A stretch of DNA of 64,000 bases from Immersiella caudata (taxonomy: Eukaryota; Ascomycota; Sordariomycetes; Sordariales; Lasiosphaeriaceae). Location: assembly GCA_030512335.1 (NCBI GenBank), contig JAULSU010000007.1, positions 1,364,001 to 1,428,000 of the forward strand, in the 5' to 3' direction. The first letter of the stretch is position 1; every line of letters starts with the position of its first letter. Of the stretch, positions 22,353 through 33,751 are shown in pieces. The notes beneath the pieces are model-generated. The model was not told the DNA's origin, made no database searches, and saw only the letters and a list, made by a program, of their open reading frames with translations. Made by a program: the position numbers and the translations under genes.

Positions 22353-25300
22353 ATGAAGGCGAAGGAGGACTCGATTAAGTCGGTCGGCCTCACCTTGCTG
22401 TATGAGCCAGACGAGCCGACCGACCCAGTGGTTGAGTAAGTCTCGTCGCGTGTCTGGCTTGGCGGGATTGGGGGAGCGCGTCTGTCTAACCTTGCGTCAC
22501 AGCATCGTCTTGGTCCACGGCATCGGAGGCCACCCCATACGATCATGGAAGTGTGCTGGCCACCCACAGTTGCCAACAACCCCCAACTCGACCATTCACT
22601 TTTCCACGAGAAGAAAACTGAGGAAGAACCCGCCGGTCACTACGCTGAGGCGGTCTAATTCCGAGCCTTTGCTTGTATCAGAGTACCACACAGCCAACAG
22701 GTCCAGGACACTGGTGCGAAAGAACTCGCTAAAGTCATCGTCGAGGCTAAAGCTTCCGGAGCTCGTTGAGCCTGCGGAGAGACCCATACCGGAGGTGTAC
22801 TGGCCGTTGGATCTCCTGCCAGCAACATGTCCGACCGCCAGGGTGTACACTTGGGGGTACCACACGCTCATGGTGGACAAGAAACCCCTTCGTTTGCAAA
22901 ATGACATCTTTGCCCATGCCGGGGAGCTCCTGCTCGACTTGGCTACCTCCAGGACCACGCTTGGGTCCGGCGCGCGACCGATCATCTTCGTCGCCCACTC
23001 TACCGGAGGCGTTCTAGTGAAGGAAGTGAGTAGCGCCCGTCTTCCACGCTGCCCAGCTAACACAAAGGACAGGCCTTGCGATTATCCGAATCAGAACGTG
23101 ATGGCCCTCTCAAAGAGGTCTTGCTGTCGACCTCGGGGGTTGTCTTCCTCGGTTGTCCGCACCGTGCGACGGAGCACTCCACCCTTGCTGACGCGATTAA
23201 GAGTATGGCGGGCGTCACTTTTCGTGTTGACCCCCAAGATCTTGTGCTGGACCACCTCAGCGGGGCGAGCAGCGTCGAGGCAGAGCTAGGGAGGCAAGCT
23301 TTCATCAGGATGTGGAACGACTACAACTTCAAGGTGAAGACGTTTCAGGAGTCGATCGTCCCGAGCTATCGTTTCCTGGAGCTCAGGGCGGCAGCTGTGA
23401 GTGACTTTCACACGCCTCTATCGTCTTTAAGCTGACGTGACAGACAATTCGACGCCTTGCAGGTTTCATTGGTGACCCGAGAGAGAGTGCCGAGACCATC
23501 AGCGCGCTGCACAGCGATATCTGCAAGTTTGCTTCGTCAGACGACCCAGGGTACCGAGCGCTCGCCAGCTGTCTGGTCAGGCTCGCGAACAACGAAGAGG
23601 ACCGCAGGCACAGACTCAACAGCAAGGAGACAGAGTGTTTGGCTGCCCTGGTTCGACCGCATTACACCCTGTCGGAGACGCATCCGGCCACGTCGTACCC
23701 TGGAACATGTCTATGGTTGTACGACTTGGCAGAGTTCCGAGCATGGCACCACCGTAGCGATCGGAACAAGAACAAGATATTGTGGATCAAGGGGGAGTCC
23801 GGGTGTGGGAAGACCATCCTGCTCAGATCACTCAGAAGAAGGCTCGAGAGACAGTGGGGTCCAGCGGGCAGTTCCTTCATATGGACCACGGCCGAGGGAT
23901 ACGATACCAACAGCATATTCTTCCCCGGGACATCGCGTCAACAACACGAAGTCAACCCTGCCAATGTGTACCGCAGTCTGCTGGCGCAGCTGTTCCTGCA
24001 GGATCCCAGCCTCCGCAGGGCCCTCTTGAGACTGTACAACCAGCCCCGGGATAACCCACAGATGCTGGACGACGCGCTCATTGTGTCGTTCTTTGCTGAC
24101 GACTACATCGATCAGAAGATCGAAACCCCAACACGGAGGACCTTCATCTTCGTGGACATTGCCGACGATGCGAGCCCAGCGTACGTCGAGGAACTGGTGT
24201 ACCGGCTGTCACAGCTCGCGCAAAACTCCGACTTCAGCATCTGCGTTGCGAGCGCCTACTGTCCATCCTTGGAGGATATGAATGCGATTCCTATAGTGAT
24301 GCATCTCAGGAATTCAGATGATATCCTTCGATACATCAACCTCAACTTGGTGGCCGAGTGGGAGGAGCGAAACCGCACCGTGATGAGGATAGGGCAAAAA
24401 GCAAGCGGGGTGTTCCTCTGGGCTGAGATTGTGGTCAACATACTCAACGCAGCCATAACCGAGGGCGCCTCGCAGGACCTCATCGAGTACACGCTGGAGG
24501 AAGTCCCCGGTGACCTCCACGGTCTGTATGAGTGGATGTTGGCGACGCTCAACGAGAAGGAGAAGGCGGAGTCGCTGATGCTGTTCCAATGGGTCATCCT
24601 CGCCGCTGAGCCGATGCGACTCAACGACTTGTTCATCGCCATCCGGTTGACCGAACCGTCACCGTTTACTTCATACGACCAGTTCGGCCCATTTATGGCG
24701 CTACGCGTCGGGTTGCCGCTGTCGATTCGCGATCTCCGTCAACTTCGCAACTCCGAGATCACATCGGACACGCCGTACCAGTTTCACCGTTGGCTGCGTG
24801 CGCGATCTATCGGCCTGCTTGAACTCAAGTCCGACAACCACCAGCCAGTGGTCAACGAGCCGCTCGGCCTACAGCGCGTGCAACCCATCCACAACTCTGT
24901 GAGGACATTCTTCCTCGCTGGCCGTGGCTTTCCATGTCTGGCAGAAGACTTTCCCGCGGTATCTCCGTCTCTCAGCACCGACGACTTCATCGACATCTCC
25001 CACTACACCCTCCTCCGAGCGTGCCTCGTCTTTCTCAATATGAAAGACTTTGAGCACATTGGCCACCACCGCGGGGGTAGCACCACACCACTGACCAGCC
25101 CGCACGAAACACGCTTCCATCAACAGGCTGCCGTCGACCAGCGCAACCTCGTCATGTCCAGCTACCCCTTTTTGCGATACGCGGTTGACAATTTGCTGTT
25201 CCACATGCTCAGCCCTCGCTTCTTCCGCTACTTCCTCCCCCAGCACGAAGTCCTCCTCGCCCTGTCCCACAACCGAGCGCGTCTCTGGCGCCGCTGGACT

Positions 25301-25927
25301 TCGCTCTTGGGAACTACCGACCCCGCTACCATCCTCGCCAAGCACGCCGCTGGTGGTGCCGCCGCAACGGCTCTTCTCAGCCCTGTGTTCGGCGCTCGAT
25401 ACCGTCTAGAGCGTGTCTTCAGAAAGCTGCAGGCTCGCATGGCCGCCGCAACCAATGAGACGCCTTCCACTCCCATTACGCCTATCGGTCCCGCATCACC
25501 ACGGACACCGAGGACTCCCAAGTCTGCCGGGGCCCTCAGCCTCGACCAAACACTCTATCATCATGCCACTGCTGTAATCAGCGGGACATATACCCTCCCA
25601 CCGGTGATCAAAATTCCCTCTCCGGAACAGCAACGCAAACGGAAACCATCACTCATACCTGTAAGAAGCCCTCCAGGAGCCAAGAAGAGGGACTCTAGAA
25701 TTGGTGTTATCACGGTAGGATGCACGGAGGGGTCGCCTGTGAGGGTGCAAGCGAAGGGGGAGATCAAAGGCCAGGCGAGGTCCCCAACGGCCACGATCAG
25801 GAAGAAAACGTCGAACAGTCCGTTGGCGAGCCCGTTGAGTCCGCTAGGGCCAGTGACGCCGTTGAGTCCGTGGGAGAGCGGGTATGGGAGGTTGAATGGG
25901 GGTGTTAGTCTGGGGTTTGCGGTGTGA
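22353..25927 (+). CDS. NLR-like receptor: alpha/beta hydrolase + NACHT, 1137 aa
   Basis: Exons 22353-22435, 22503-23025, 23073-23396 and 23444-25927 join in frame (3414 nt). The N-terminal alpha/beta hydrolase region (about residues 10-310) has the oxyanion-hole phrase VLVHGIGGHP at about 30-38, WPLDLLP, a nucleophile-elbow-like AHSTGG near 192 (Ala in place of the first Gly of GxSxG), and GVVFLGCPHR. The NACHT core has P-loop GESGCGKT near 426 and a weak Walker B FIFVDIADDA near 545. A winged-helix region and a long helical tail follow. The last ~150 residues are a Pro/Ser/Thr-rich disordered tail (TPSTPITPIGP, SPRTPRTPKS). No ankyrin or WD40 repeats are visible. Family knowledge suggests a sensor that activates a lipase/esterase-like effector. 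The gene next downstream encodes a small membrane protein. Confidence 0.9.
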
Positions 25928-26471
25928 TACTCGACTTGCTCCAGCGGGAGCAAGATGTTGTAGGATAAACTCGGGAGTGGAGATGGCGTTGTGAGAGAGC
26001 GGCGTTGTCAGAGGTAGTGTTTGGCAGGGAGGTGGGTTGGGTCGACAGACTTTGGGATGTTTCGTTTATCAGTAGCAAAATGATTAGTGATATTTTTTGC
26101 ATATCCTTTGCGTTCCAGTTCTTGGCTTACCTTTCATGGCTTTCTCCGGTCGCGCTGCCTCGTTTCTTGCTGACTTATCGACGTCTTGGCTTGACTTGTC
26201 TCGGACAGGGGGTCTCAACCCGTCGGAAATGCAGATCGCCCCGATCATCAACGGGAGTTTCCGCGGTCTAGACCGACTCGACAACGCAACGGTGGGGATG
26301 TCTCAACTTAACCCTCAACGGTTTCGTTTTCTTTTTTGGAAGATGTCGTCGAGCAGGTGACCAAGTGCCAACTCCACGATCTGGCCGGCGGTTAGTATCT
26401 TCCCCTCTTCGCTCCCCTCTATTTCCTCCTTTCCCCAATCTCACATCCCAACAGGTAGGCATCCCATTGAG
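25928..26471. other. Intergenic between receptor and membrane protein genes
   Basis: 544 bp between two plus-strand genes, holding the presumed terminator of one and promoter of the other. Nothing else was recognised. Confidence 0.5.
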
Positions 26472-27223
26472 ATGTCAACAAACACCACCCTCTGCCAATG
26501 CCTCCCAACAACAACCATCAAATACGACCCCGCCACCCTCCTCGGCTTCACCACCTCGCTCCTCGCCATCATTTCCTGCATATTCACACTCATCACCCTC
26601 TCCCGCGATTGGCGGCGCCGCGCCGATTTCGCGCGCGACGTGGTGGATGTGCATCAGAGAGAAATTGACGTATTGAAGAGGGTTATGGGGGAGTGTAGGG
26701 GGATTATCAGCTCTTTTCCGGTCTCACCATCTTCATCTGGAGATACGGAATATGAACGGGGGGGATTCCCAGGGGTGGGACCTAGAGATGGTGTTCCGGA
26801 GTCGGTGGTGGAAGCCCTGAGAATGTGCGAACAGCGGGAGGCGGATCTTTTGCGGATCATGGCGATGCCCGAGACGAAGGTGCTGGGGTTGGAGGAGAAA
26901 GGGTGGAGTTGGTGGGCGGTGAATTTGAGGTTGCCGTTGTTGGAGAAGGATTTGAAAAGGAGGTATGAGATGTTCAAGGAGGATGTTTTGTTGTTGAGGG
27001 CGCTTTGTTCCGAGTAAGTTGGTTGGCTGGAAGGTGGTTTTGCTTCTAGGGGGTGAAAAGGGGCTGACGCGGATGTGATAGGCTGAGATCGCAGAGGCAG
27101 CTGTTGGAAGTGACGTGAGTTTTTGAGGTCGTCTTGGTGAAACTGAAACTGACAATGGTATACAGAAGAGGCGTTGCGAAGCTGGTTGCGGATTATGTCG
27201 AGTTGGATGGTCACGGAGGGTAG
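26472..27223 (+). CDS. Small single-pass membrane protein with helical tail, 210 aa
   Basis: Exons 26472-27013, 27082-27114 and 27166-27223 join in frame (633 nt); the middle exon is only 33 nt. A hydrophobic segment at about residues 24-44 (LLGFTTSLLAIISCIFTLITL) is followed by a basic stop-transfer patch RDWRRR, so the short N-terminus is probably extracytosolic or lumenal and the long helical C-terminus cytosolic. The C-terminal part is rich in charged heptad-like stretches (DVVDVHQREIDVLKRVM, LLEKDLKRRYEMFKEDVLLL). No family was recognised. It is 545 bp downstream of the hydrolase-NACHT receptor on the same strand, an arrangement seen for effector partners of fungal STAND proteins. The coding strand switches from C-rich to G-rich near 26650. 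Confidence 0.8.
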
Positions 27224-28135
27224 AACAAAAGAAAATGACTGGTTGCAAAGGATGAAAGTCAGGGGATGTGGGCCACGAGAACTTGGTGTAGGTTTTACAG
27301 AATGACGCAACGATGACCAGATTCCAGATGTTGTGTTGTTGTGTTCACAATCATCGACTTACCCGCGTAGCCCGACACGGATACATTATTTCTCGGCCCA
27401 GAAACCGAATTACCCACGTGGGCGCTTGCGCGTGTCCTGTTTGTTTCCGATGCGCTCGCTACCGGTACATCACACTGCAATGCCCAGAATGCCTAGAACA
27501 GTCGCATGGTCAAATCTCCGATGGGTATCTGCCTATTGGGGCGCGTGGTTCAACGGCTTGCAACCCTCTCGGATGCAAATTCTTGGGGGAAAAAAAAAAC
27601 GCTCACTCCGGAGGAACTCGACCTGGCTTTTGCATTGTTCTGCTCTGGCCAGGACAAATTTAGATCCGCCTGGGCATATAAAGAACTCTTGGGTTGCAAT
27701 GCGTACCTGCCTGTTAATCGACTCTTTGCTGCAGCTTGATAAACACGACTTACACGGCTCGAAAGCGAAACCCACTTCGCTACCGGAAAACAGCTCTTCT
27801 CACCAGGAACACATCGTATCAGCGTCACGGTTGCCCTGAATCTATCGTTCTTGGCAGCCAGAGATACAGCGAACTTGAAGTGTCTTGTCGTCAACAACCA
27901 AGCTCACCAATCAGACTTTGAGCTTGTCACGGTGTCTGTTTTCAGGGGCGGTGACTTCAACTCGTGCAAACAACCTGGACACCAGCAAGAATCGGCAGCA
28001 TCATGCCAACTTACATGTAAAGTTCATCGAAATTCCACATGGATCTCCAACACCGCCCTCCACTCCAACACCCCTCACAACTCATTACAAACCACAACAC
28101 AACCCTTCAACGGAGCTGTCATCAACTCCATCACG
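27224..28135. other. Intergenic, nothing recognised
   Basis: No coding frame with an intron pattern and no RNA gene was identified. Confidence 0.4.
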
Positions 28136-28775
28136 ATGTCATTCCTTGGTCCAGATGAGGAAGGTTCCCAAGCCGGAGACTACGGGATTGGCGCTGTCCT
28201 CGTATCCTCAAGATCGACATCATCTTCGCTGGGTTCCCCTCACCAATACCACATACCCCAACTTCATCCCAGCGATTCCCCGGAAACCAAGTTCCTCAAT
28301 CCTGGCCCTTTGTCAGGACCGACATTGATCCCACACCTAGGTAGGCCATTCCAAGAACAGCTCGCAAGCATTCCCGAGATATCACTTAGAAAAGAAACAA
28401 ACACCAAGCCCGGTAGCCCAGCCTTCCTCCGTTTCAAAATACCCACTCTCTCCCGACGCAGCCTACTATCCCGCCGGCTACACGACCGATCGTATACAAT
28501 CACATGCGTAGCCTCTCGATCCACACAGAATATACCCTTTTCAGTACGCAGTAGACACTGTACGCAATACCTGGGTGTCCAAGCTGGGGAGAGTGGCCAG
28601 TGATGTCTCCTCGGGGCATTTAGCCGTCGCCAAAATACCACCTCCCAACCCACCTCACTGGCGCGCCTCAAATATCCGCCCATACAACCCATTGGCGCGC
28701 TTATCGCAACGCGCCACCCCGCCGGCGATCGATTCCGCGATCAACAGCCGACCATGCAGGTCCCGCCGGGGGTAA
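28136..28775 (+). other. Possible small gene of uncertain structure
   Basis: An ATG at 28136, preceded by a CA-rich leader-like stretch, opens a 155-codon frame (MSFLGPDEEGSQAGDYGIG, ends at 28603). A second frame with better coding character runs from about 28550 (YAVDTVRNTWVSKLGRV) to a stop at 28775. Its upstream extension (QPSSVSKYPLSPDAAYY, about 28430-28510) is in the same frame but is interrupted by one TAG. I could not find a consistent splice pattern joining them. It could be a multi-exon gene or a decayed one. Confidence 0.25.
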
Positions 28776-29103
28776 TCATCTTCGGACCCGGGATCTTGGG
28801 AGCCTTTCCCTATTTTCTGTGCCTGTACAGTAGTAAACATAGTGAAATATGTCAGGATGTGCGGGAATGCCATGCCGTCGACAGCGCTAGCGGCCTCTTG
28901 ACCGTTGCGCGGATAATATATCGCGTAATTGCGTCAACGGAGAGGACGACGCAGCGGTTGACCCGGGCCCTTGGCACCGCATATTGCCCTTGTCCGAAGG
29001 GGTGGTATATTTGACAGCTAGGGACGAACTTTTTGTGGGTGATTGTTTTGTCCAGGTGCTCATCCCTTCGTTTGTCCACCGAGGTAGGTACAGAGACGTC
29101 ATC
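28776..29103. promoter_or_regulatory. Promoter region of the GH51 arabinofuranosidase
   Basis: This contains a TATA-like TATATTT at 29006-29012, about 98 bp before the start codon. CreA-type SYGGRG matches lie just upstream (CTGGGG 28584-28589, CCGGGG 28766-28771). These are motif matches only. Confidence 0.35.
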
Positions 29104-31226
29104 ATGGTGACCTTCAAGTCGGTGGCTACGGCCGCCCTGGCCTTCAGCGCCGTCCCCTGCAGTGCCGTGAATCTCGAGATCAAGGCTAGCGGTGGCAATG
29201 TCTCGTTCCCTGCCTTTTACGGCATCATGCACGAGGTATGTGTCTGCCCCCCCCCCCCCCCCCCCCCTTTTTTTTTTTTTCCCTTGTTCTTTCCCTTGCT
29301 CCTGACTAACACCCCCAGGACATCAACAACTCGGGCGACGGCGGTATATACGCCGAGCTCATCGCCAACCGCGCGTTCCAGGGCAACTACCAGTACCCCT
29401 CCAACTTGTCCCGCTGGGCCCCCGTCAACAGCGCCACCCTGACCCTCAAGAAGCTCCCCACACCGCTATCCTCGGCCCTGCCCACGTCGGTCAACGTCGC
29501 CGGCACCGGTAAGATTGGCCTCGTCAACTCGGGCTACTGGGGCATCGAAGTCAAGGAGCAGAACTACACCGGCTCCTTCTACGTCAAGGGAGCCTACAAC
29601 GGCACCTTCACGGCGTCGCTGCAGTCGGCCCTGGGCGACAAGGAAGTATTTGGCAGCGTCGAGGTGGCGTCCAAGAGCGTGACCAACGAGTGGGTGCAGC
29701 ACAAGTTTGTGCTGGTGCCGAGCAAGGCGGCCAAGAACACCAACAACACCTTCTCCCTCACCTTTGACGCGTCGGCGGCCGAGGGCGGCGCGCTCGACTT
29801 CAACTTGATCTCTCTATTCCCGCCAACGTACAACAACCGGCCCAACGGGCTGCGTATCGATCTCGTGGAGGCGTTCAAGGCGTTGAACCCGGTAGGCGAC
29901 TATGCTCCAAGTGAAAGGTTAGGATTGAGGAACTGACCGTGACAGAAATGGCTTCGCCTGCCTGGCGGCAACATGCTCATGGGCAACAAGATCGACAGCT
30001 GGTGGAAGTGGAATGAGACAATCGGTGACCTCAAGGATCGCCCCGGAATGGCCGGCACCTGGGAGTACCAGCTCACCGGCGGTCTCGGTCTGGTCGAGTA
30101 CATGGAGTGGGCTGACGACCTCAACCTCGAGGTGATCCTGGGCGTCTGGTCCGGTCTGTCTCTTGATGGTGACCACCTTAGCCGGGAAGACATCCACCTC
30201 GCCGTCGAGCACGCGCTCGAGGAAATGGAGTTCCTGACGGGCGATGCGAAGACGACCAAGTGGGGTGCTGTGCGCGCCTCGCTCGGCCACCCGAAGCCAT
30301 GGAAGGTCTCGTACATCGAGATCGGCAATGAGGACTGGCTCGCCGGTCGCCCGACCGCTTATGACGCGTACAAGGAGTACCGCCTCCCGGTCTTCGTTGA
30401 TGCTTTCCGTGAGAAGTACCCCAAGATCCCACTCATCGCATCGCCATCCATCTTCGACAACATCACTCTTCCCGCTGGCGTCGCCGGTGACTGGCACCCG
30501 TATCTCACCCCCGACAAGCTGGTTCTAGCCTTCAACCGGTTCGACCCTCTGTCGCGCGACAATGTGACCCTCATCGGTAAGCATGCGCATCCATGATCGC
30601 CCTTTGCTCGTGACTAATGGTCCCTAGGCGAGGCGGCGGCAACGCACCCCAACGGTGGCCTCGGCTGGGACGGTCCCCTCTCGGCAAACCCCTGGTGGGG
30701 AGGCAGCGTCGCCGAGGCCATCTTCCTCATCGGCGCCGAGCGCAACAGCGAAAAGGTCATCGGAGCGTGCTACGCGCCCGGTCTCCGCAACCTCAACCGC
30801 TGGCAATGGGGCATGACCCTAGTTCAGCACGCCGCCGACTCAGCCCTCACGACCTTCTCGACTAGCTGGCACGTGTGGAAGCTGCTGGGCCGCGACCCCA
30901 TCAAGAAGACACTGCCCGTGGTGGGCGGCGGCATCAACCCTCTCTTCTATGTCGCCGGCGAGGGCGAGAAGGGCGCCAGCATCTGGAAGGCCGCCGTTTA
31001 CAACTCGACGGCGCCCGTGCCCGTGTCCATCAAGTTCGAGAAGAAGCACAAGACGGCCACGCTGACGCTGCAGACCGGCCCCGAGGACCCCTATGGCTAC
31101 AACGACCCCTTCACGCGCGTCAATGTCGTCAAGGAGACCAAGAAGGATCTGAAGCCGAACGAGGAGGGCGTCTTTGAGTTCAGCTTGCCTGCTTTGAGCG
31201 TTGCTATCCTCAAGGCTGAAAAGTAA
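29104..31226 (+). CDS. Secreted GH51 alpha-L-arabinofuranosidase, 644 aa
   Basis: Exons 29104-29235, 29319-29891, 29946-30576 and 30628-31226 join in frame (1935 nt). A signal peptide covers about residues 1-21. A carbohydrate-binding-like region follows the GDGGIYAELIANRAFQG segment. The TIM-barrel contains the acid/base glutamate in YIEIGNEDW and the catalytic nucleophile glutamate in LIGEAAATHPN, whose first glycine codon is split by intron 3. NPWWGGSVAEAIFLIGAERN is typical of the family. The enzyme releases arabinofuranose side chains from arabinoxylan and arabinan outside the cell. Several N-glycosylation motifs are present. Intron 1 holds a pure C tract followed by a pure T tract. Unlike many neighbours, the coding strand stays C-rich to the end. 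Confidence 0.96.
29247..29280 (+). repeat. C21-T13 homopolymer tract in intron 1 of the GH51 gene
   Basis: Twenty-one C are followed directly by thirteen T, 11 nt after the 5' splice site and before the branch region. Tracts like this are prone to slippage, so the true length may vary between isolates or be misread. Confidence 0.9.
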
Positions 31227-31861
31227 TCTGTAAAATAATTAGTTTCGTATGTAGCGTCGATAATAACTGATGCGCGGCGCAAAAAAACACGACTAGTTTG
31301 GCTAGAGCAAGATGCAAAAAAAAAAAAGGCAATATCTTGTGAAACTTGATTTATGGAGAGATGGAATACGGGTAATACTCCCCTCTCAGTCATCTCCGGT
31401 TCCGTCGTCACTCGTGCGTGGTATGTTTCATCCAGGGTGGGAAAATTCCTCTGCCCATTGTGTGGATTGAACCATGGGGGTGCGTACCGAGTATGGTGTT
31501 CACCATCAATACTCCACCTCCCCGACCATCGGGACTTGCACACAGAAACCGTGAGCGCTCAATTGGAGAGCGCTGCAGCTTGCGAGGGTCATACCCTGAC
31601 GGTTGTTGATGGTTGAACTTTGAGGTGGTGCTTGAAGCGCGGCCGTGGCTGCTCACGTTGAGACGTTGAGGTGCTGATGAGACCGCTGTGATGTCACTGG
31701 TGGGCCTCCATTGCCTGCCGGGACCAAGCCAAGCGGGCGGTGAGGAACCGATTTCAACAATTTGGCGGCAGAAAACTCCAGACCCATTATGTTCGCATCG
31801 CGCAGCGCTATTCCTTCCGGCGTAGACGCGACCGACGATTTTCCGCCTAGCACCCCTCCCC
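31227..31861. other. Intergenic, GH51 terminator and next promoter
   Basis: No gene seen. An A-rich stretch at about 31316-31327 lies in the GH51 3' flank. Confidence 0.5.
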
Positions 31862-33751
31862 ATGTTACCACTCCGCAGCCATGCGCGGCGCACATTACTC
31901 CCCTTCCCAAAGGGACCCCTCCCGAGGGGATTCGAGCCCCGTCCGCTGAGGTGTTACGCGACTGCGCTCCGATCGAATGCACAACGACAAAAAGAGTATG
32001 AATCCAGGAAAAAGGAAGCCATATTTAAGGCGCACGACGAGTTGGCGGAACGGCTCGATGAAAACGGACTTTGGAGGAAAAACCGCGCCGGGCGCGGCGT
32101 CGACTGGCGCCGTGTGAACGTCACCAACCCGGAGTTGATCAGCCAAATCATGGACTACATCGGACCGTCGCTCAAGCGCCACGAGGGATGTGATATAATC
32201 GACATGTACCCAGGCGCTGGCGCCTGGAGCAACGCACTGCATGAGCGGCTCCGCCCGCGCTCTCACATTCTCATGGAGCCCAACGCTGGGTTCTACCAAC
32301 CCTTTTTGCAATCGCTGCTCGACAAACCGGGGGTCGTCATGGAGGCTAAGGATGGCATCGACTGGAAGGAGCTGGGCGAGATTCTGACACCCAAATACCT
32401 ACCGCACCAGGTCGAAAAGCCCCGCACCTACGGGCCCGATGCCGAACCACCGCAGCGCAACGACACGCTGCTGGTGACCATGAACCTCTCGATGCATCCT
32501 AGCAGGCGCTTTCTCGGTTTCGACAGCCTGTCCTTGATGGTGATTCACCAGCTAATAGGCGCCATTCGGACTAGTGGGCTGTTCCAGAAATACGGGCTGG
32601 TGCGCATGCTGATCTGGACGAAGCCGGACGACATGCGCACCGCGCTGGTGCGCCATGTCCAGGGACGACGCCGAGGCATCATTGACGCCGAGATGAATAC
32701 CGACTGGGTCAGGGAGGTTGCCGGTCTGGGGCTAGTTGAACCCACGGAGCGCAAGAAGGGCCATTGGTCACGGTCTCGGCACCTGGATGTGCAGAGCGCG
32801 TTCAACGCCGCCCGAAGGATGCGCGAGCATGGCATCATAGCGCCGCCAAATCGACAGTCGGAGTTGTTGCGAATGGTACAACCCTTCTTAGACAGCGGCC
32901 TGACCGAGATGCCGCTCTCCGAAACCCCCGGCAGTGGCGCGCACATCGCTGAGGAGCTCGAGGAATTGCAAAGGCGAGTTTCGGCAGGGGAAATAGTAAA
33001 GGGCACGGCGGCGTTCCTGAAGTACACCAGGAGGAAACATTACTACAATTGGATCATGGCCCGCAACAACCAAAAGGCCGATTTGATGGCAGGGCTGGAC
33101 GCCGTCAAGGATCTCTACGATGCCGGGGACCTTGAGAAGGCGGCGCAGGCGGACGCAGAGTGGAACCAGAGGTTTACGGGTTTCGTCGGACCGACACGGG
33201 TCCAGACTATCTCGGCACGGGACAATGAGCACATCTTTTACCAAGACCCGCCCGTCTTGCACTGGGATAGAAGACTGTACGAGCCGCTCATCGTCCGGCC
33301 CGAGGACTTTTACCCCAACATCCCGTGCGCCCTTCTGGATATCCAGCCCAAGGCGCCGCACTGGCTGTTTCGCGATATCGGCCCAAACAGCGTCTATCGA
33401 GCCGGCGACTTCTTTGAGCTCATTCTGCGCCACACGGGCAACTCGGCGGCGATGCCCCTGTCGAAGGCATTCGCCTCCATCTATCCGGGCGTAAAGGAGG
33501 GCGTCCTGGACCAGTGCCGCAGCATCCACGACACGAGCCGACACGGCAGCCCCGTGAGCGGCTGGGGCGAGCTTTCGACGCGGTGCCTCAACGAAGAGCA
33601 GTGGGTGGATATCATGCAATCCTGGGTGCACTGGCCGTTTGGGCCAAACTTTTTTGAACTGGTCAGCAGCCTTGTGGTTGATGATCCGGGGATGGGCGCG
33701 TCGGAGGACGATGTGGTACCTGGCTCCATGGGCAAGCAGGGTATGTTATAA
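31862..33751 (+). CDS. Mitochondrial Mtf1/rRNA-dimethylase-like protein, 629 aa
   Basis: A single-exon protein with an Arg-rich, acid-poor N-terminus and a presumptive mitochondrial processing site R30-C-Y|A33 (R-3 type). The core resembles the fungal relatives of mitochondrial transcription factor Mtf1 and rRNA adenine dimethylases. It has an S-adenosylmethionine-fold motif I (IIDMYPGAGAWSNAL) with the acidic residue ending strand 2 (LMEPN), and later NDTLLVTMNLS in the position of the family's motif IV. The family either methylates mitochondrial small-subunit rRNA or assists the mitochondrial RNA polymerase in promoter opening. The missing canonical NLPY form makes methyltransferase activity doubtful. 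The protein is longer than yeast Mtf1, with a C-terminal extension. The start is chosen as the ATG preceding the targeting sequence. Confidence 0.8.
   Translation: MLPLRSHARRTLLPFPKGPLPRGFEPRPLRCYATALRSNAQRQKEYESRKKEAIFKAHDELAERLDENGLWRKNRAGRGVDWRRVNVTNPELISQIMDYIGPSLKRHEGCDIIDMYPGAGAWSNALHERLRPRSHILMEPNAGFYQPFLQSLLDKPGVVMEAKDGIDWKELGEILTPKYLPHQVEKPRTYGPDAEPPQRNDTLLVTMNLSMHPSRRFLGFDSLSLMVIHQLIGAIRTSGLFQKYGLVRMLIWTKPDDMRTALVRHVQGRRRGIIDAEMNTDWVREVAGLGLVEPTERKKGHWSRSRHLDVQSAFNAARRMREHGIIAPPNRQSELLRMVQPFLDSGLTEMPLSETPGSGAHIAEELEELQRRVSAGEIVKGTAAFLKYTRRKHYYNWIMARNNQKADLMAGLDAVKDLYDAGDLEKAAQADAEWNQRFTGFVGPTRVQTISARDNEHIFYQDPPVLHWDRRLYEPLIVRPEDFYPNIPCALLDIQPKAPHWLFRDIGPNSVYRAGDFFELILRHTGNSAAMPLSKAFASIYPGVKEGVLDQCRSIHDTSRHGSPVSGWGELSTRCLNEEQWVDIMQSWVHWPFGPNFFELVSSLVVDDPGMGASEDDVVPGSMGKQGML

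Noticed and set aside
32888..33631. A 247-codon minus-strand frame opposite the mitochondrial Mtf1-like gene.
   Set aside because: Antisense shadow of a well-supported single-exon gene.
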